Of a stretch of 64,000 nucleotides of DNA, positions 36,813-45,602 are shown piece by piece. Made by a program: the position numbers and the translations under genes. Under the pieces are notes generated by a model that saw only the letters and a list, made by a program, of their open reading frames with translations, had not been told where the DNA came from and made no database searches. How positions within the stretch are numbered: position 1 is the stretch's first letter; each line of letters starts with the position of its first letter. Source of the DNA: Botrimarina colliarenosi (GTDB taxonomy: Bacteria > Planctomycetota > Planctomycetia > Pirellulales > Lacipirellulaceae); NCBI RefSeq assembly GCF_007859955.1, contig NZ_SJPR01000002.1, positions 482,353 through 546,352 on the forward strand, written 5' to 3'.

Positions 36813-38711
36813 ATGCCCATTTCACATCGCATCGCCTCGGTAATCGTTGCCGCACTTGGTGGGGCTGCATACGTCTGGGCCGAGCCAGTGGCGGACTACA
36901 GTACATCGATCCCAAAAGGAGTGCCGGCGGGGGCGGAGATTCACCTCGCGGCCGACCAGCCGACTTTCTATCTCGGAGAAAACATATTACTGCACTACGA
37001 GGTGAAGAATTCAGGCAATGAGCCGATCGTGGTGGACTGGGGAGGTGACTATCGGGGCTCACCTCGGCTAACGCGCGTTCGTGTGATCGCCACCGACGAG
37101 GCGGGTCAGATGGTGAAGGATCCGACACCCGATCCACGGAATCTCGGTGGCTTTTGCGGCAGGGAATCGATCAAGCCGGGCGGAATCTTCTATTCATCAG
37201 TGCCAGTGATGCGGTATTGCCTGTTCGACAAGCCGGGCAAGTACACAATCCGAGTGGCCCACGATCTGGGCTGGGGCGGAGGTGACCGCGGATACGGCAA
37301 GATCCCTAACGATGATACCCGATGGGCGAGCGCGGAAATCGAGCTGGTGATGCCCGGCCCGGACGAAGCTGAGCAGATTGTCGAAACCATGTTGCGGTTG
37401 CCAGACCAGGCTGGCTCAATGGGGGAAAAACAAACACCCTATGTCGATTTCACCTGCCTGCGATATCCCGTATTTTTGCCCCTCCTGCAGCGGCTGATTG
37501 ACAAGGGTGACATGCGCGCCTTCGGAGGCGTGGCGTTGATCCCCACGGTCGAAGCGACGCGCGCGATTGTGGCCTGCCTCGCCGATAACGATGAGAAAGT
37601 CGTTGATGCAGCCGTCTCCGCACTGGGTCGACGACTACCGCATCCGTCGCTGACTGATCCGCCGGCGAGGCAACAGGGGTGGAGTGAAGGCCAGCGCCAA
37701 CGCCAACTCGAAATGGCCAATCAAACCTGGCGAGACGAATTTGCCGAGCCGATTATGGTTTATGCGCGCAAGGCCTTGGATGCAACGCCCCGCAACGGAA
37801 TGCGCGACAACCGAATGGAGGCAGCGGCAGATCTGGCTGAATCGGTGGCCCAGCCGGAGGATATGCCAACGGTAGTCAAGGCCCTTGATCGCATGCTACG
37901 GCGTTCACAGGAAGTGACGGTGGAAACGCCGCTGATTCACGGGATCATTCCAAATCTGCAATGGGCCGCCGCGGGGATTCTCTCACGTGGCGGGAAAGCG
38001 CCGCAGAAGCCTCTATCGCCGGGTGAGATTGCGGTCTATCTGGAAGCCCTAAGAAACAGCGTGCACATCAAGGGACAAAGCGATAAGGAAGACAAGGAGC
38101 ACGGTCCTGCCCTGTCGCCGGAGTTTGACGCCTATGCGCGGCGATGGATGGAGCACCCAATCGCCTACGTACAACGTTTAGCGATCGAAAACCTGTCGAC
38201 ACCCTGTCCCGAGTGGGCGATCGAGCCCCTGCGCCACCGGCTCTTTGCTCGCGACGTCGGTGTGCAATACGCCGCCGTAAACACCGTGGGCAAAACTGGG
38301 GACGCGTCGTTCGGCCCGACACTTCTAGAACTGGTGCGTAAGTCGGATGACCAATGGGTTGTCCCTAGCGCTAGCGATGCCGCGACCGACGTGGGCGTAA
38401 CGCGCGATCAAGTGCTGCTCGCCTGGGCTGAACGGCTCGACCGTCCGGATTTTGAGAATAACTTCCGTACGATGAATCAACTTGTCTCGTTAATCGAACA
38501 TCAGGGGAGTGGGGGCAATGGCAATGGACCACAGCCGACCAGTGACGAACGGGCCGGGTTGAAGGCCCGTTGGATCGCTTTCATCGGACGACATAGCGAG
38601 GCGATCCGCGCCGGGAGAGTATTCAAGGTGGACGATCCGGAAATCGCCTGCGATCTTATCCCGTCCTATTTCGACATCGGCGTTGGAGGCAAGCGGTGGC
38701 CGCCACCATAA
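36813..38711 (+). CDS. Exported HEAT-repeat-like protein of unknown function
   Basis: A 632-residue protein with a signal peptide (RIASVIVAALGGAAYVWAEP). A beta-rich domain of about 150 residues follows, resembling a cohesin- or Ig-like fold (FYLGENILLHYEVKNSGNEP, then KPGKYTIRVAHDLG). The rest is helical with HEAT-like units (RAIVACLADNDEKVVDAAVS, YAAVNTVGKTGDASFGPTLL). No catalytic motif is seen. GC content is clearly lower than in neighbouring genes and it interrupts the purine cluster, so horizontal acquisition is likely. It probably acts as a periplasmic binding or scaffold protein. Confidence 0.65.
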   Translation: MPISHRIASVIVAALGGAAYVWAEPVADYSTSIPKGVPAGAEIHLAADQPTFYLGENILLHYEVKNSGNEPIVVDWGGDYRGSPRLTRVRVIATDEAGQMVKDPTPDPRNLGGFCGRESIKPGGIFYSSVPVMRYCLFDKPGKYTIRVAHDLGWGGGDRGYGKIPNDDTRWASAEIELVMPGPDEAEQIVETMLRLPDQAGSMGEKQTPYVDFTCLRYPVFLPLLQRLIDKGDMRAFGGVALIPTVEATRAIVACLADNDEKVVDAAVSALGRRLPHPSLTDPPARQQGWSEGQRQRQLEMANQTWRDEFAEPIMVYARKALDATPRNGMRDNRMEAAADLAESVAQPEDMPTVVKALDRMLRRSQEVTVETPLIHGIIPNLQWAAAGILSRGGKAPQKPLSPGEIAVYLEALRNSVHIKGQSDKEDKEHGPALSPEFDAYARRWMEHPIAYVQRLAIENLSTPCPEWAIEPLRHRLFARDVGVQYAAVNTVGKTGDASFGPTLLELVRKSDDQWVVPSASDAATDVGVTRDQVLLAWAERLDRPDFENNFRTMNQLVSLIEHQGSGGNGNGPQPTSDERAGLKARWIAFIGRHSEAIRAGRVFKVDDPEIACDLIPSYFDIGVGGKRWPPP

Positions 38712-38822
38712 GACGAAGGAAACGCATCCGGCGGAAAAAACACTCCATCGACGGCAGTATAACGCGAAAAGCGTTCACTAATCAAAAACGTCTGGGCGGT
38801 TAACATCTCCACCCTCCCCAAA

Positions 38823-38848
38823 CCTCTCCCTCTGAGAGGGAGGGGGAT
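38823..38848. repeat. C/G-rich hairpin between convergent genes
   Basis: CCTCTCCCTCTGAGAGGGAG: the arms CTCCCTC and GAGGGAG fold, flanked by GGGGGATTA. It belongs to the same family as 22284-22315 and lies between the HEAT-like gene and the urate oxidase stop. Confidence 0.6.
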
Positions 38849-38854
38849 TACGGC

Positions 38855-39718
38855 TTATCGTTTCACCGTGGCCGTGATGTAACCGAACGGTTCGTCGGTG
38901 ACGACGAAGACCTCGTTGTCGTTTGGCGTCCCCTCCGGCACGACCTTCGCCAACAGGTGGTGCTTGTTCGGCATCGCCAGCGTGATCTCGTCGGCCTCGG
39001 GGCAGGCGTCGAGCGCCGCTTCCGCCATGCGGTAGAGCGTCTCTTGCACACTACGGCTGTAGTGATCGACGAAGGTTGTGAGCAGGGCGCTGGTCACGGC
39101 CCGGCGGTTGCCGATAAAGTCGCCCCCTGAGCCGGCCCCGGCGCCGCGGTAGACCCATGTCGCTGTCAGCTCGGTGGCGAGGATCCGGTCGTCGGTGTCG
39201 GCGAGCGTGCGGAACTCGTCGCGGTGGAAGTCGGTGAAGCCGCTCTCGGTCGTCTTGGCGATCAACAACTTGGCGACGCCGGCGATCACCTCGGGCTCGG
39301 CGTCGCGCTCGAGCGTCACCACGGCGGTCGGGGTCGCCCGGTCGCGGGCGACGAAGCCGTGCGGCGAATCGCCCAGCCGGTCCCAGACGGTCTGCGTCAG
39401 CGAGACGCGGCAGAGCGTGACGTGCGTGTAACGCTCGAGAAAATGCTCCGCCACCGCGAGGCCAAACGACTCGATCGTTTCGAGGTCGTGGTCCTTGGCC
39501 AACGCGTAGACGGTGTTCTTGCAGGTGTCGGTGGCGACCACGAGGCGGTTGTCCCCCTCGGTGAACGCGGCGTCGAAATCGCCCTCGAGCTCGACATCGA
39601 CCGCTGCCTCGACAAACTCGTGCCGCTCCTGGTTCGAAGGCGCCTGGCGGGGCCGCCGCACCTTGCTGACGCGGACGCGGTGCTTGCCGTAGCAGTTGTG
39701 GGCGAGGCGGACGGACAT
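38855..39718 (-). CDS. Urate oxidase (factor-independent uricase)
   Basis: A 287-residue cofactor-free uricase that converts urate to 5-hydroxyisourate. Motifs: NCYGKHRVRVSKV with the catalytic Lys (about 12), VATDTCKNTVYALAKDH with the catalytic Thr, the FTDFHRDEFRTL segment, and MPNKHHLLAKV carrying the active-site His. It is on the opposite strand from the allantoinase operon, sharing a divergent promoter region of about 70 bases, so it may be coordinately regulated. Length is close to the usual 290-300 residues. Confidence 0.94.
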   Translation of the reverse strand: MSVRLAHNCYGKHRVRVSKVRRPRQAPSNQERHEFVEAAVDVELEGDFDAAFTEGDNRLVVATDTCKNTVYALAKDHDLETIESFGLAVAEHFLERYTHVTLCRVSLTQTVWDRLGDSPHGFVARDRATPTAVVTLERDAEPEVIAGVAKLLIAKTTESGFTDFHRDEFRTLADTDDRILATELTATWVYRGAGAGSGGDFIGNRRAVTSALLTTFVDHYSRSVQETLYRMAEAALDACPEADEITLAMPNKHHLLAKVVPEGTPNDNEVFVVTDEPFGYITATVKR

Positions 39719-39790
39719 GGCGGCGGTCTCCGGTCGTGATACGCTAGTCTGCCGTCAAGATACCCCAGCCCGTCGCCGACGCCATCCGCC

Positions 39791-41089
39791 GTGAGTCAAT
39801 TGGACGCCCGATCGTTTACGCTCCGCAGCCGACGCGTCGTCACGCCCACGGGCGTCGTTGCGGCGTCGGTGCGGGTCTCGGAGGGGGTGATTGTCGAGAT
39901 CGGCCCGTACGACAGTGAGCAGGGGGACGACCTTGGCGATTGGGCCCTGGCGCCCGGGCTGGTTGACCCGCACGTCCATCTGAACGAGCCAGGCCGCACC
40001 GACTGGGAAGGGTTCGCGACCGGCACGGCGGCGGCTGCGGCGGGGGGCGTCACGACGCTGGTCGATATGCCGCTCAACAGCTCACCGGTAACCACGTCGG
40101 TCGCGGCGTTAGCGGCCAAACGACATGCGGCGAAGAGCAATCTCTCGGTGGACGTGGCGTTCCATGCGGGGCTCGTCCCCGGCGCCGAGGCCGAGATCGC
40201 CGGCCTGCTCGACGCCGGCGTCCGCGGCGTGAAGGCGTTCCTCTGCCACAGCGGCATCGACGACTTCCCGGCGGCTACCGAGCGCGAACTGCGGGCCGTC
40301 ATGCCCCTGCTGGCCGAGCGCGGCGTGCCGTTGCTCGCCCACGCCGAGATCGCCCACGATACGCCGCCGATGCCGGACCCGCGTTGCTACGCCGACTATG
40401 TCGCGACACGGCCAGCCAGCTTTGAGCGCGACGCGATCGCCCTGCTGCTCGACCTCTGTCGCGAAACCGGCTGCCCGACGCACATCGTCCACCTCGCCGA
40501 CGCCGGGAGCCTGCCGACGCTACGCGACGCCAAAGCCGAAGGGCTGCCGTTGACGGTCGAAACCTGCCCGCACTACCTCACCTTCGCCGCCGAGGAAATC
40601 GCCGACGGCGCGACCGAGTTCAAGTGCGCGCCGCCGATCCGCGACCGCGCCAACCGCGAAGGTCTGTGGGAAGGGCTCGCCGACGGAACGATCGACTTCA
40701 TCGCGACCGACCACTCGCCCTGTCCGCCGGAGATGAAGCAGCTCCACGAAGGGCGATTCGACTTGGCTTGGGGGGGCGTCAGTTCCCTGCAGCTGGCGTT
40801 GCCGGCGGTCTGGACCGAGGCGTCGCGGCGTAGGCACTCGCTACTGGACGTCGCCAACTGGCTGAGCCATCGCCCCGCCCAGCTCGTCGGCTTCGACGCC
40901 GGCGTCGTTGTCGGGGCGGCGGCGAACCTGGTGGTCTTCGATCCCGAAGCGGGGTTCACGGTCGTCGGCGCCGACTTGCTTCACCGGCACAAGCTGACGC
41001 CCTACGAGGGGCGGACGCTGCGTGGCGTCATCAAAAAAGTCTTCCTGCATGGCGAAACCCCGGCCCCCGGCATAGGACGCCTCCGATGA
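39791..41089 (+). CDS. allB: Allantoinase
   Basis: A 432-residue amidohydrolase-superfamily enzyme that opens allantoin to allantoate. Metal and family motifs: LVDPHVHLNEPGRTDWEGF (the allantoinase-specific NEPGR/TDWEGF), GVRGVKAFLCHSG with the Lys likely carbamylated, LAHAEI, IVHLADA and IATDHSPCPPEMK. The start is a GTG at 39791. The gene overlaps uraD by ATGA. The divergent urate oxidase gene indicates one regulated unit. Confidence 0.94.
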   Translation: MSQLDARSFTLRSRRVVTPTGVVAASVRVSEGVIVEIGPYDSEQGDDLGDWALAPGLVDPHVHLNEPGRTDWEGFATGTAAAAAGGVTTLVDMPLNSSPVTTSVAALAAKRHAAKSNLSVDVAFHAGLVPGAEAEIAGLLDAGVRGVKAFLCHSGIDDFPAATERELRAVMPLLAERGVPLLAHAEIAHDTPPMPDPRCYADYVATRPASFERDAIALLLDLCRETGCPTHIVHLADAGSLPTLRDAKAEGLPLTVETCPHYLTFAAEEIADGATEFKCAPPIRDRANREGLWEGLADGTIDFIATDHSPCPPEMKQLHEGRFDLAWGGVSSLQLALPAVWTEASRRRHSLLDVANWLSHRPAQLVGFDAGVVVGAAANLVVFDPEAGFTVVGADLLHRHKLTPYEGRTLRGVIKKVFLHGETPAPGIGRLR

Positions 41090-41598
41090 CGGACCGAACC
41101 CGTTGGCTAAACGGCCTAACACCAGACGCAGCGCGCGAGCAGTTCTGCCGCTGCTGCGGCGCCACGTGGTGGTGCGACCAGATGGCGGCGTCGCGTCCGT
41201 TCGCCGATGAGCGAGCCCTCGCCACCGCCGCCGACGCCGCCTTCGACGCGATGCCGCGTGACGCCTGGCTGGAGGCGTTCACCAGCCACCCCAAGATCGG
41301 CGATGTCGATTCGCTGCGGATGAAGTTCGCCGGCAACAAGGAATGGTCCGGCGGCGAGCAAGCGGGCGTCAGCACGGCCGACGAGGCGACTATCCAACGG
41401 CTCGCCGATGGCAACGACGCGTACGCGGCGCGTTTCGGCTACCTGTTCATCGTCTGCGCGACGGGCAAGTCGGCCACCGAGATGCTGGCGATCCTCGAAG
41501 GCCGCCTCGGCAATGATGACGCGACCGAGTTTTCCATCGCGGCGGGAGAGCAACGCAAGATCACGCACCTGCGGCTTGCTAAACTAGAGCCCCAGTAG
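41086..41598 (+). CDS. OHCU decarboxylase
   Basis: A 170-residue 2-oxo-4-hydroxy-4-carboxy-5-ureidoimidazoline decarboxylase, giving S-allantoin. Key features: FCRCCGATWWCDQMAASRPF (family Cys/Trp/Met-Arg-Pro pattern), the catalytic His in AFTSHPKIGD (about 68), SGGEQAGVSTADE and FGYLFIVCATGKSATEML. The C-terminus EQRKITHLRLAKL is typical. It is directly coupled to allantoinase by an overlapping start. Confidence 0.94.
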   Translation: MTDRTRWLNGLTPDAAREQFCRCCGATWWCDQMAASRPFADERALATAADAAFDAMPRDAWLEAFTSHPKIGDVDSLRMKFAGNKEWSGGEQAGVSTADEATIQRLADGNDAYAARFGYLFIVCATGKSATEMLAILEGRLGNDDATEFSIAAGEQRKITHLRLAKLEPQ

Positions 41599-41604
41599 GT
41601 CTTG

Positions 41605-41678
41605 AACCACCAAGGAACGAAAGAACCAAGATCGAGTTGGGGGACACTCTACATTGGTTCCTTCGTTCCTTGGTGGTT
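41605..41678. repeat. Iterated-word inverted repeat between uraD and uraH
   Basis: Two 25-base arms (41605-41629 and 41654-41678) pair with one mismatch; the arm begins AACCACCAAGGAACGAAAG. It lies inside an operon, between the OHCU decarboxylase and the HIU hydrolase genes, and is related in design to 34955-35083. Confidence 0.9.
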
Positions 41679-41703
41679 AATCATAAGAAGCGAGGAGGAA
41701 AGC

Positions 41704-42045
41704 TTGAGCCCCATCACAACGCATGTTCTCGATACGAGCCTCGGCGAGCCCGCCGATGGGGTCGTCGTCACGCTCGCGCTGCTTGACGAGCACGACGCGC
41801 CGACGGCCGTCGGCCACGGCGTCACCAACGAAGATGGCCGAGTGACGACGCTGCTGCCCCCGGGCGAAGCGACGCCGGGCGTCTACCGGCTCACCTTCGA
41901 GACGACCGCCTATTTCGCCCGGACGCACCGCGAGTCGTTCTATCCGAGGATTGAGATCACGTTCCACCTCACCGATGGCGGCTCGCATTACCATGTGCCG
42001 GTGCTGCTCTCCCCGTATGGTTACACCACCTATCGCGGCAGCTAA
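41704..42045 (+). CDS. 5-hydroxyisourate hydrolase (transthyretin-like)
   Basis: A 113-residue HIU hydrolase. It starts with SPITTHVLDTSLGEPADGV (the His of THVLD is catalytic) and ends with the family signature YRGS; LSPYGYTTYRGS and FYPRIEITFHL are also typical. The start is a TTG at 41704 supported by a strong GAGGAGGAAAG; an ATG 102 bases upstream would add a low-conservation leader running through the palindromic repeat. It lies between uraD and the PucG-like gene. Confidence 0.93.
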   Translation: MSPITTHVLDTSLGEPADGVVVTLALLDEHDAPTAVGHGVTNEDGRVTTLLPPGEATPGVYRLTFETTAYFARTHRESFYPRIEITFHLTDGGSHYHVPVLLSPYGYTTYRGS

Positions 42046-42169
42046 GTCGCGCGGCGGCGTACAAAAAGTCCCCTAGCGACCGGCGCCGTAACCGACACAC
42101 TAGAACCTCACCGGGGCGGGCCTCGGCGTTGTTGGCGGCGTCCCACCTATCGAACCGAGAGATCAACCG

Positions 42170-43267
42170 ATGCTTACCGTTCCGCACCGCCTGCTCCACG
42201 GCCCCGGCCCGTCGCCCGTCGCCCCCTCGGTCCTCGAGGCGCTGGCGCTGCCCTGCATCGGGCACATGGACCCCGCTTTCATGGGGATCATGAACGAGGT
42301 CCGCGCCATGATGCAGCAGGTCTTTAAGACCGAGAACGAGATGACGCTCGCCTGCAGCGGCACCGGCTCGGCGGGCGCTGAGATGTTGATGGACAACCTC
42401 GTCGAGCCGGGCGACACGTGCCTGATCGGCATCAACGGCGTCTTCGGCGGTCGTCTGACCGACAAGGCGAAGCGCGCCGGCGGCGTCGTCCACAACATGA
42501 ACGCCGAGTGGGGCCAGGTCTTCGACACCGACGAGATCCTCGCCAAGATCGAAGAACTCAAGCCGAAGCTCGTCTGCTTCGTCCACGCCGAGACCTCGAC
42601 CGGCGCCTGTCAGCCGTTCGACAAGCTGGCCGAGGCGACACACAAGCATGGCGGTCTGTTGGTGATGGACTGCGTAACGTCGTTCAGCGGCATGCCGCTG
42701 GAGATCGACGGCTGGGGTGTCGACGCCGCCTATAGCGGCACCCAAAAGTGCCTGTCGTGCCCTCCCGGCCTGTCGCCCGTGACGCTCTCCGAGCGGGCCA
42801 TGCACAAGGCAAACAACCGCAAAACACCGTGCAACTCGTGGTACCTCGACCTCGCGCTGGTGGGCAACTACTGGAGCGGCAGCCGCGCGTACCACCACAC
42901 CGCGCCGGTCAATATGAACTACGCCCTGCACGAGGCGCTGAGTCTGGCGCTAGAAGAGGGACTCGAGAACCGCTTCGCCCGCCACCAGGCGGTCCACGAG
43001 AAGCTCAAGGCGGGTCTCATCGAGCGCGGCTTCGAGTACGCGTCCGACCCCGACCACTCGCTGCCGATGCTCAACCTCGTGAAGATCCCCGCCGGGGTCG
43101 ACGACGAGGCGGCCGTTCGCAAGCAGTTGCTCAACGAGCACCACCTAGAGATCGGCGGCGGACTCGGCAAGCTGGCCGGCGTCTGCTGGCGGATCGGCAT
43201 CATGGGCCACGGCGCCCGCGATGAGAACGTCGACGCCATCCTCACCGCCCTCGACGCCGTGATGTAA
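42170..43267 (+). CDS. Alanine-glyoxylate / ureidoglycine-glyoxylate aminotransferase (PucG-like)
   Basis: A 365-residue class V PLP aminotransferase. The N-terminal [17 protein letters not shown] and [14 protein letters not shown] match the AGXT/PucG group; the PLP Lys is in [16 protein letters not shown]. In purine clusters, PucG transfers the amino group of ureidoglycine to glyoxylate. As allE is also present here, it may serve a second route, or act as alanine-glyoxylate aminotransferase that removes the glyoxylate end product as glycine. Sequence alone does not separate these two. Confidence 0.87.
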   Translation: MLTVPHRLLHGPGPSPVAPSVLEALALPCIGHMDPAFMGIMNEVRAMMQQVFKTENEMTLACSGTGSAGAEMLMDNLVEPGDTCLIGINGVFGGRLTDKAKRAGGVVHNMNAEWGQVFDTDEILAKIEELKPKLVCFVHAETSTGACQPFDKLAEATHKHGGLLVMDCVTSFSGMPLEIDGWGVDAAYSGTQKCLSCPPGLSPVTLSERAMHKANNRKTPCNSWYLDLALVGNYWSGSRAYHHTAPVNMNYALHEALSLALEEGLENRFARHQAVHEKLKAGLIERGFEYASDPDHSLPMLNLVKIPAGVDDEAAVRKQLLNEHHLEIGGGLGKLAGVCWRIGIMGHGARDENVDAILTALDAVM

Positions 43268-43272
43268 CAATG

Positions 43273-43307
43273 AGAATCCCCCTCCTCCACAGGGGGAGGG
43301 GGAATCC
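43273..43307. repeat. C/G-rich hairpin after the aminotransferase gene
   Basis: GAATCCCCCTCCTCCACAGG followed by GGGAGGGGGAATCC forms a hairpin a few bases after the stop; a member of the same family as 22284-22315. Confidence 0.65.
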
Positions 43308-43340
43308 AATCATCGATCGCCTCCCCAACTTGAGCGCCCC

Positions 43341-44741
43341 ATGTCCCTGCTCATCAAGAACGGCCGCGTCGTCACCGCCACCGAGGACTTTGTCGGCGAC
43401 GTGCTCTGCGAGGGCGAGACAATCACGGCGGTAGGGCAGGGGCTCACCGCGCCGGATGGCGCCGAGGTGATTGACGCCACGGGCAAGTTCGTCTTCCCGG
43501 GGTTCATCGACCCGCACGTTCACATCTATCTCCCCTTCATGGGGACCTATGCGAAAGACACCTACGACTCGGCCAGCCGGGCGGCGCTCGTGGGCGGGAC
43601 CACATCGCTGATCGAGATGGTCTGCCCGGGGCGTGACGAGGACCCCGTTGAGGCATATCGGTTCTGGAAGTCGAAGGCGGAGGGGCTCTCGGCGTGCGAC
43701 TTTGCCTTCCACATGGGCGTCACTCGTTTCGACGAGACCACGCCCGCCGCCCTCAAGCAGATCGCCGAAGACGGCACGGCCAGCTTTAAGGTTTTTCTTG
43801 CCTACAAGGGCGCCCTGGGGGTCGATGACGACGAGCTCTTCCAGACGCTCAAACTGGCGAAGGAGCTCGGCGTCATCGTCACGGCGCACTGCGAGAACGA
43901 GTCGCTCGTCGCCCAGCTGCAGGCGCAGTTCCTCGCCGAAGGCAAAACGGGCCCCGAGTGGCACGAGCCCTCACGCCCGGTCCAGGTCGAGACCGAAGGG
44001 GTCCGCCACCTGATGACCTTTGCCGAGCTGACCGGCGCGCATGTCTACTGCGTCCATACCAGCTGCAAGGGCGCCGTCCATGCGGCGACCGAGGCGCGGC
44101 TGCGTGGCGTGAATGTTTGGGTCGAGACGGTGATCCCTTACTTGGTGCTCGACGACACGGCCGCCCAACGATCATCTGAAAATGGGTGGCCGGACTTCGA
44201 AGGCGCGAAGTATGTCATGTCGCCGCCGATCCGCGCCGTGCGGCACCAGCCCTTCCTGTGGGACGCGCTCCGCAGCCGGACGATCAGCACCGTGGCGACT
44301 GACCACGCTCCGTTCGACTTCGTTGGCCAAAAGGAGATGGGCCGCGGCGACTTCACAAAGATTCCCAACGGCATCCCCAGCGTCGAGCACCGCATTCGGC
44401 TGCTCTACACGCACGGCGTCGCAGCAGGCCGGATCGACCTGAACACGTTCGTCGACGCCGCCAGCACCCAGGCCGCCAAGCTATTCGGGCTCTACCCACG
44501 CAAGGGGACGATCGCCCCCGGCGCGGACGCCGACCTTGTCATCTACGACCCGGCCATCAAGGAAGCGCTCTCCGTGGAGACGCACCTGATGGACACCGAC
44601 TACGACGGCTTCGAGGGCTGGCAGGTCGACGGACGCTGCGACCTCGTCACGGTCCGCGGCGCCAAGATGGTCGAAGCCGGTAAGTTTGTCGGCCAGCTCG
44701 GCCACGGCAAGTTCCTCAAACGGCAGCCGACCCATTTCTAA
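43341..44741 (+). CDS. hydA: Dihydropyrimidinase / hydantoinase
   Basis: A 466-residue cyclic amidohydrolase. Metal motifs: FPGFIDPHVHIYLPFMGTYA, ASFKVFLAYKGALGVDDDEL (the Lys likely carbamylated), VTAHCENESL, VYCVHTSCKGAV and STVATDHAPF. It belongs to the dihydropyrimidinase branch (TYDSASRAALVGGTTSLIEM). It would open dihydropyrimidines or hydantoins, linking pyrimidine catabolism to this purine cluster. No dihydropyrimidine dehydrogenase gene is visible here, so the physiological substrate remains open. Confidence 0.9.
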   Translation: MSLLIKNGRVVTATEDFVGDVLCEGETITAVGQGLTAPDGAEVIDATGKFVFPGFIDPHVHIYLPFMGTYAKDTYDSASRAALVGGTTSLIEMVCPGRDEDPVEAYRFWKSKAEGLSACDFAFHMGVTRFDETTPAALKQIAEDGTASFKVFLAYKGALGVDDDELFQTLKLAKELGVIVTAHCENESLVAQLQAQFLAEGKTGPEWHEPSRPVQVETEGVRHLMTFAELTGAHVYCVHTSCKGAVHAATEARLRGVNVWVETVIPYLVLDDTAAQRSSENGWPDFEGAKYVMSPPIRAVRHQPFLWDALRSRTISTVATDHAPFDFVGQKEMGRGDFTKIPNGIPSVEHRIRLLYTHGVAAGRIDLNTFVDAASTQAAKLFGLYPRKGTIAPGADADLVIYDPAIKEALSVETHLMDTDYDGFEGWQVDGRCDLVTVRGAKMVEAGKFVGQLGHGKFLKRQPTHF

Positions 44742-44750
44742 CTGCTAGCT

Positions 44751-44830
44751 GCCCGCGAATGACGCGAATCCGCGCGAATCGATAATCCGCAGCCAATTCG
44801 CGGCTATTCGCGTCATTCGCGGGCCTTTCT
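44751..44830 (+). terminator. Long perfect hairpin after the dihydropyrimidinase gene
   Basis: Two perfect 19-base arms (44751-44769 and 44806-44824; arm starts GCCCGCGAATGACGCGAAT) enclose a 36-base loop that itself contains further GCGAAT words. CTTTCTC follows the second arm. It begins 9 bases after the stop, so it may end or stabilise the catabolic transcript. Confidence 0.7.
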
Positions 44831-45045
44831 CGGCTCAATCGCAGACCCTCGGCGCCGCTGAATCACCTCGTTTCTCTGCGTCTCCGCGACTCTGCGCGAG
44901 ACTTTCCCGGGCCCACGGAAAGAAATCCGTAACACCCCCCACCAGCCGCCGCTTGGCCTTGCAGAGACGAGACCAACCGGCTGCGGCGAGACACGGCAGA
45001 CTCGACCCCGGCCTTCCCCAACCACCTGCCGCTGGAGACTTTCCG
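44831..45045. other. Intergenic region with half of an iterated-word element
   Basis: 44868-44906 has CTCTGCGTCTCCGCGACTCT, made of repeated CTCTGCG words, without a matching arm nearby. The remainder carries the promoter region and GGAG site of the next gene. Confidence 0.5.
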
Positions 45046-45465
45046 ATGTCGCTCAAGACCCTCACGCTCGCTTTCGCTTCGGTCCTCGTGCTGTCCGGTT
45101 CGGCCTTCGCCGGCGACCTGATGGACGACCTCTCGGCCGGGATGGACGTCGCTTCGATCAGCGACGCCGGCGCCGAGCTCGAAGAACTCGATCTGGGTGG
45201 CCTCGACGTCGACCAGATGGCCCAAGAGGCCGGCGAAGAGACCGACGCCATCGAGACCTGCTTCCGCCGCTTCGGCGGGCACCACAGCCGCGGCTGGAAC
45301 CACTGGGGCGGCTACCGCTCTTACAACTACGGCCACTGCTACAACAACTACAGCTACAACAACTACAGCTACGCCTGCTACCGCCCGCTGTACTGCTACC
45401 GCCCCGTGGTGAGCTGCTACACCCACTGCCTGCCGGTCGTCACCAGCTACTGGGGCTGCTACTGA
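45046..45465 (+). CDS. Exported Tyr/Cys/His-rich small protein
   Basis: A 139-residue protein with a signal peptide (LTLAFASVLVLSGSAFAGDL) and an acidic middle (about 24-65). The tail of about 65 residues is very rich in Tyr, Asn, Cys and His (YNYGHCYNNYSYNNYSYACY, ending VVTSYWGCY). No known domain was recognised. Composition suggests a cell-envelope protein that could be cross-linked through Tyr or Cys or that binds metal. GGAG lies before the ATG at 45046. Confidence 0.65.
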   Translation: MSLKTLTLAFASVLVLSGSAFAGDLMDDLSAGMDVASISDAGAELEELDLGGLDVDQMAQEAGEETDAIETCFRRFGGHHSRGWNHWGGYRSYNYGHCYNNYSYNNYSYACYRPLYCYRPVVSCYTHCLPVVTSYWGCY

Positions 45466-45521
45466 GGGGGTTGCTACTGAGCCGCAGCGGCTTAGATGAC
45501 GCGGATTGATCTTCCCTTGCG

Positions 45522-45562
45522 AGGCCCGGCGACTCACGACGACGTGATCGCCGGGCCTTCTT
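45522..45562 (+). terminator. Hairpin after the Tyr-rich gene
   Basis: An 11-bp perfect stem AGGCCCGGCGA (45522-45532) with TCGCCGGGCCT (45548-45558), followed by TCTTCG. It precedes the next gene by about 45 bases. Confidence 0.7.
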
Positions 45563-45602
45563 CGTAAATCCAATCACCAACCTTTCCGATAGGAACCTTC
45601 CC

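Noticed and set aside
45350..45385. Run of AAC codons as a possible DGR template repeat
   Set aside because: It encodes the YNNYSYNNYSY tail of an exported protein and shares no fixed codons with the variable patch at 61171-61257.
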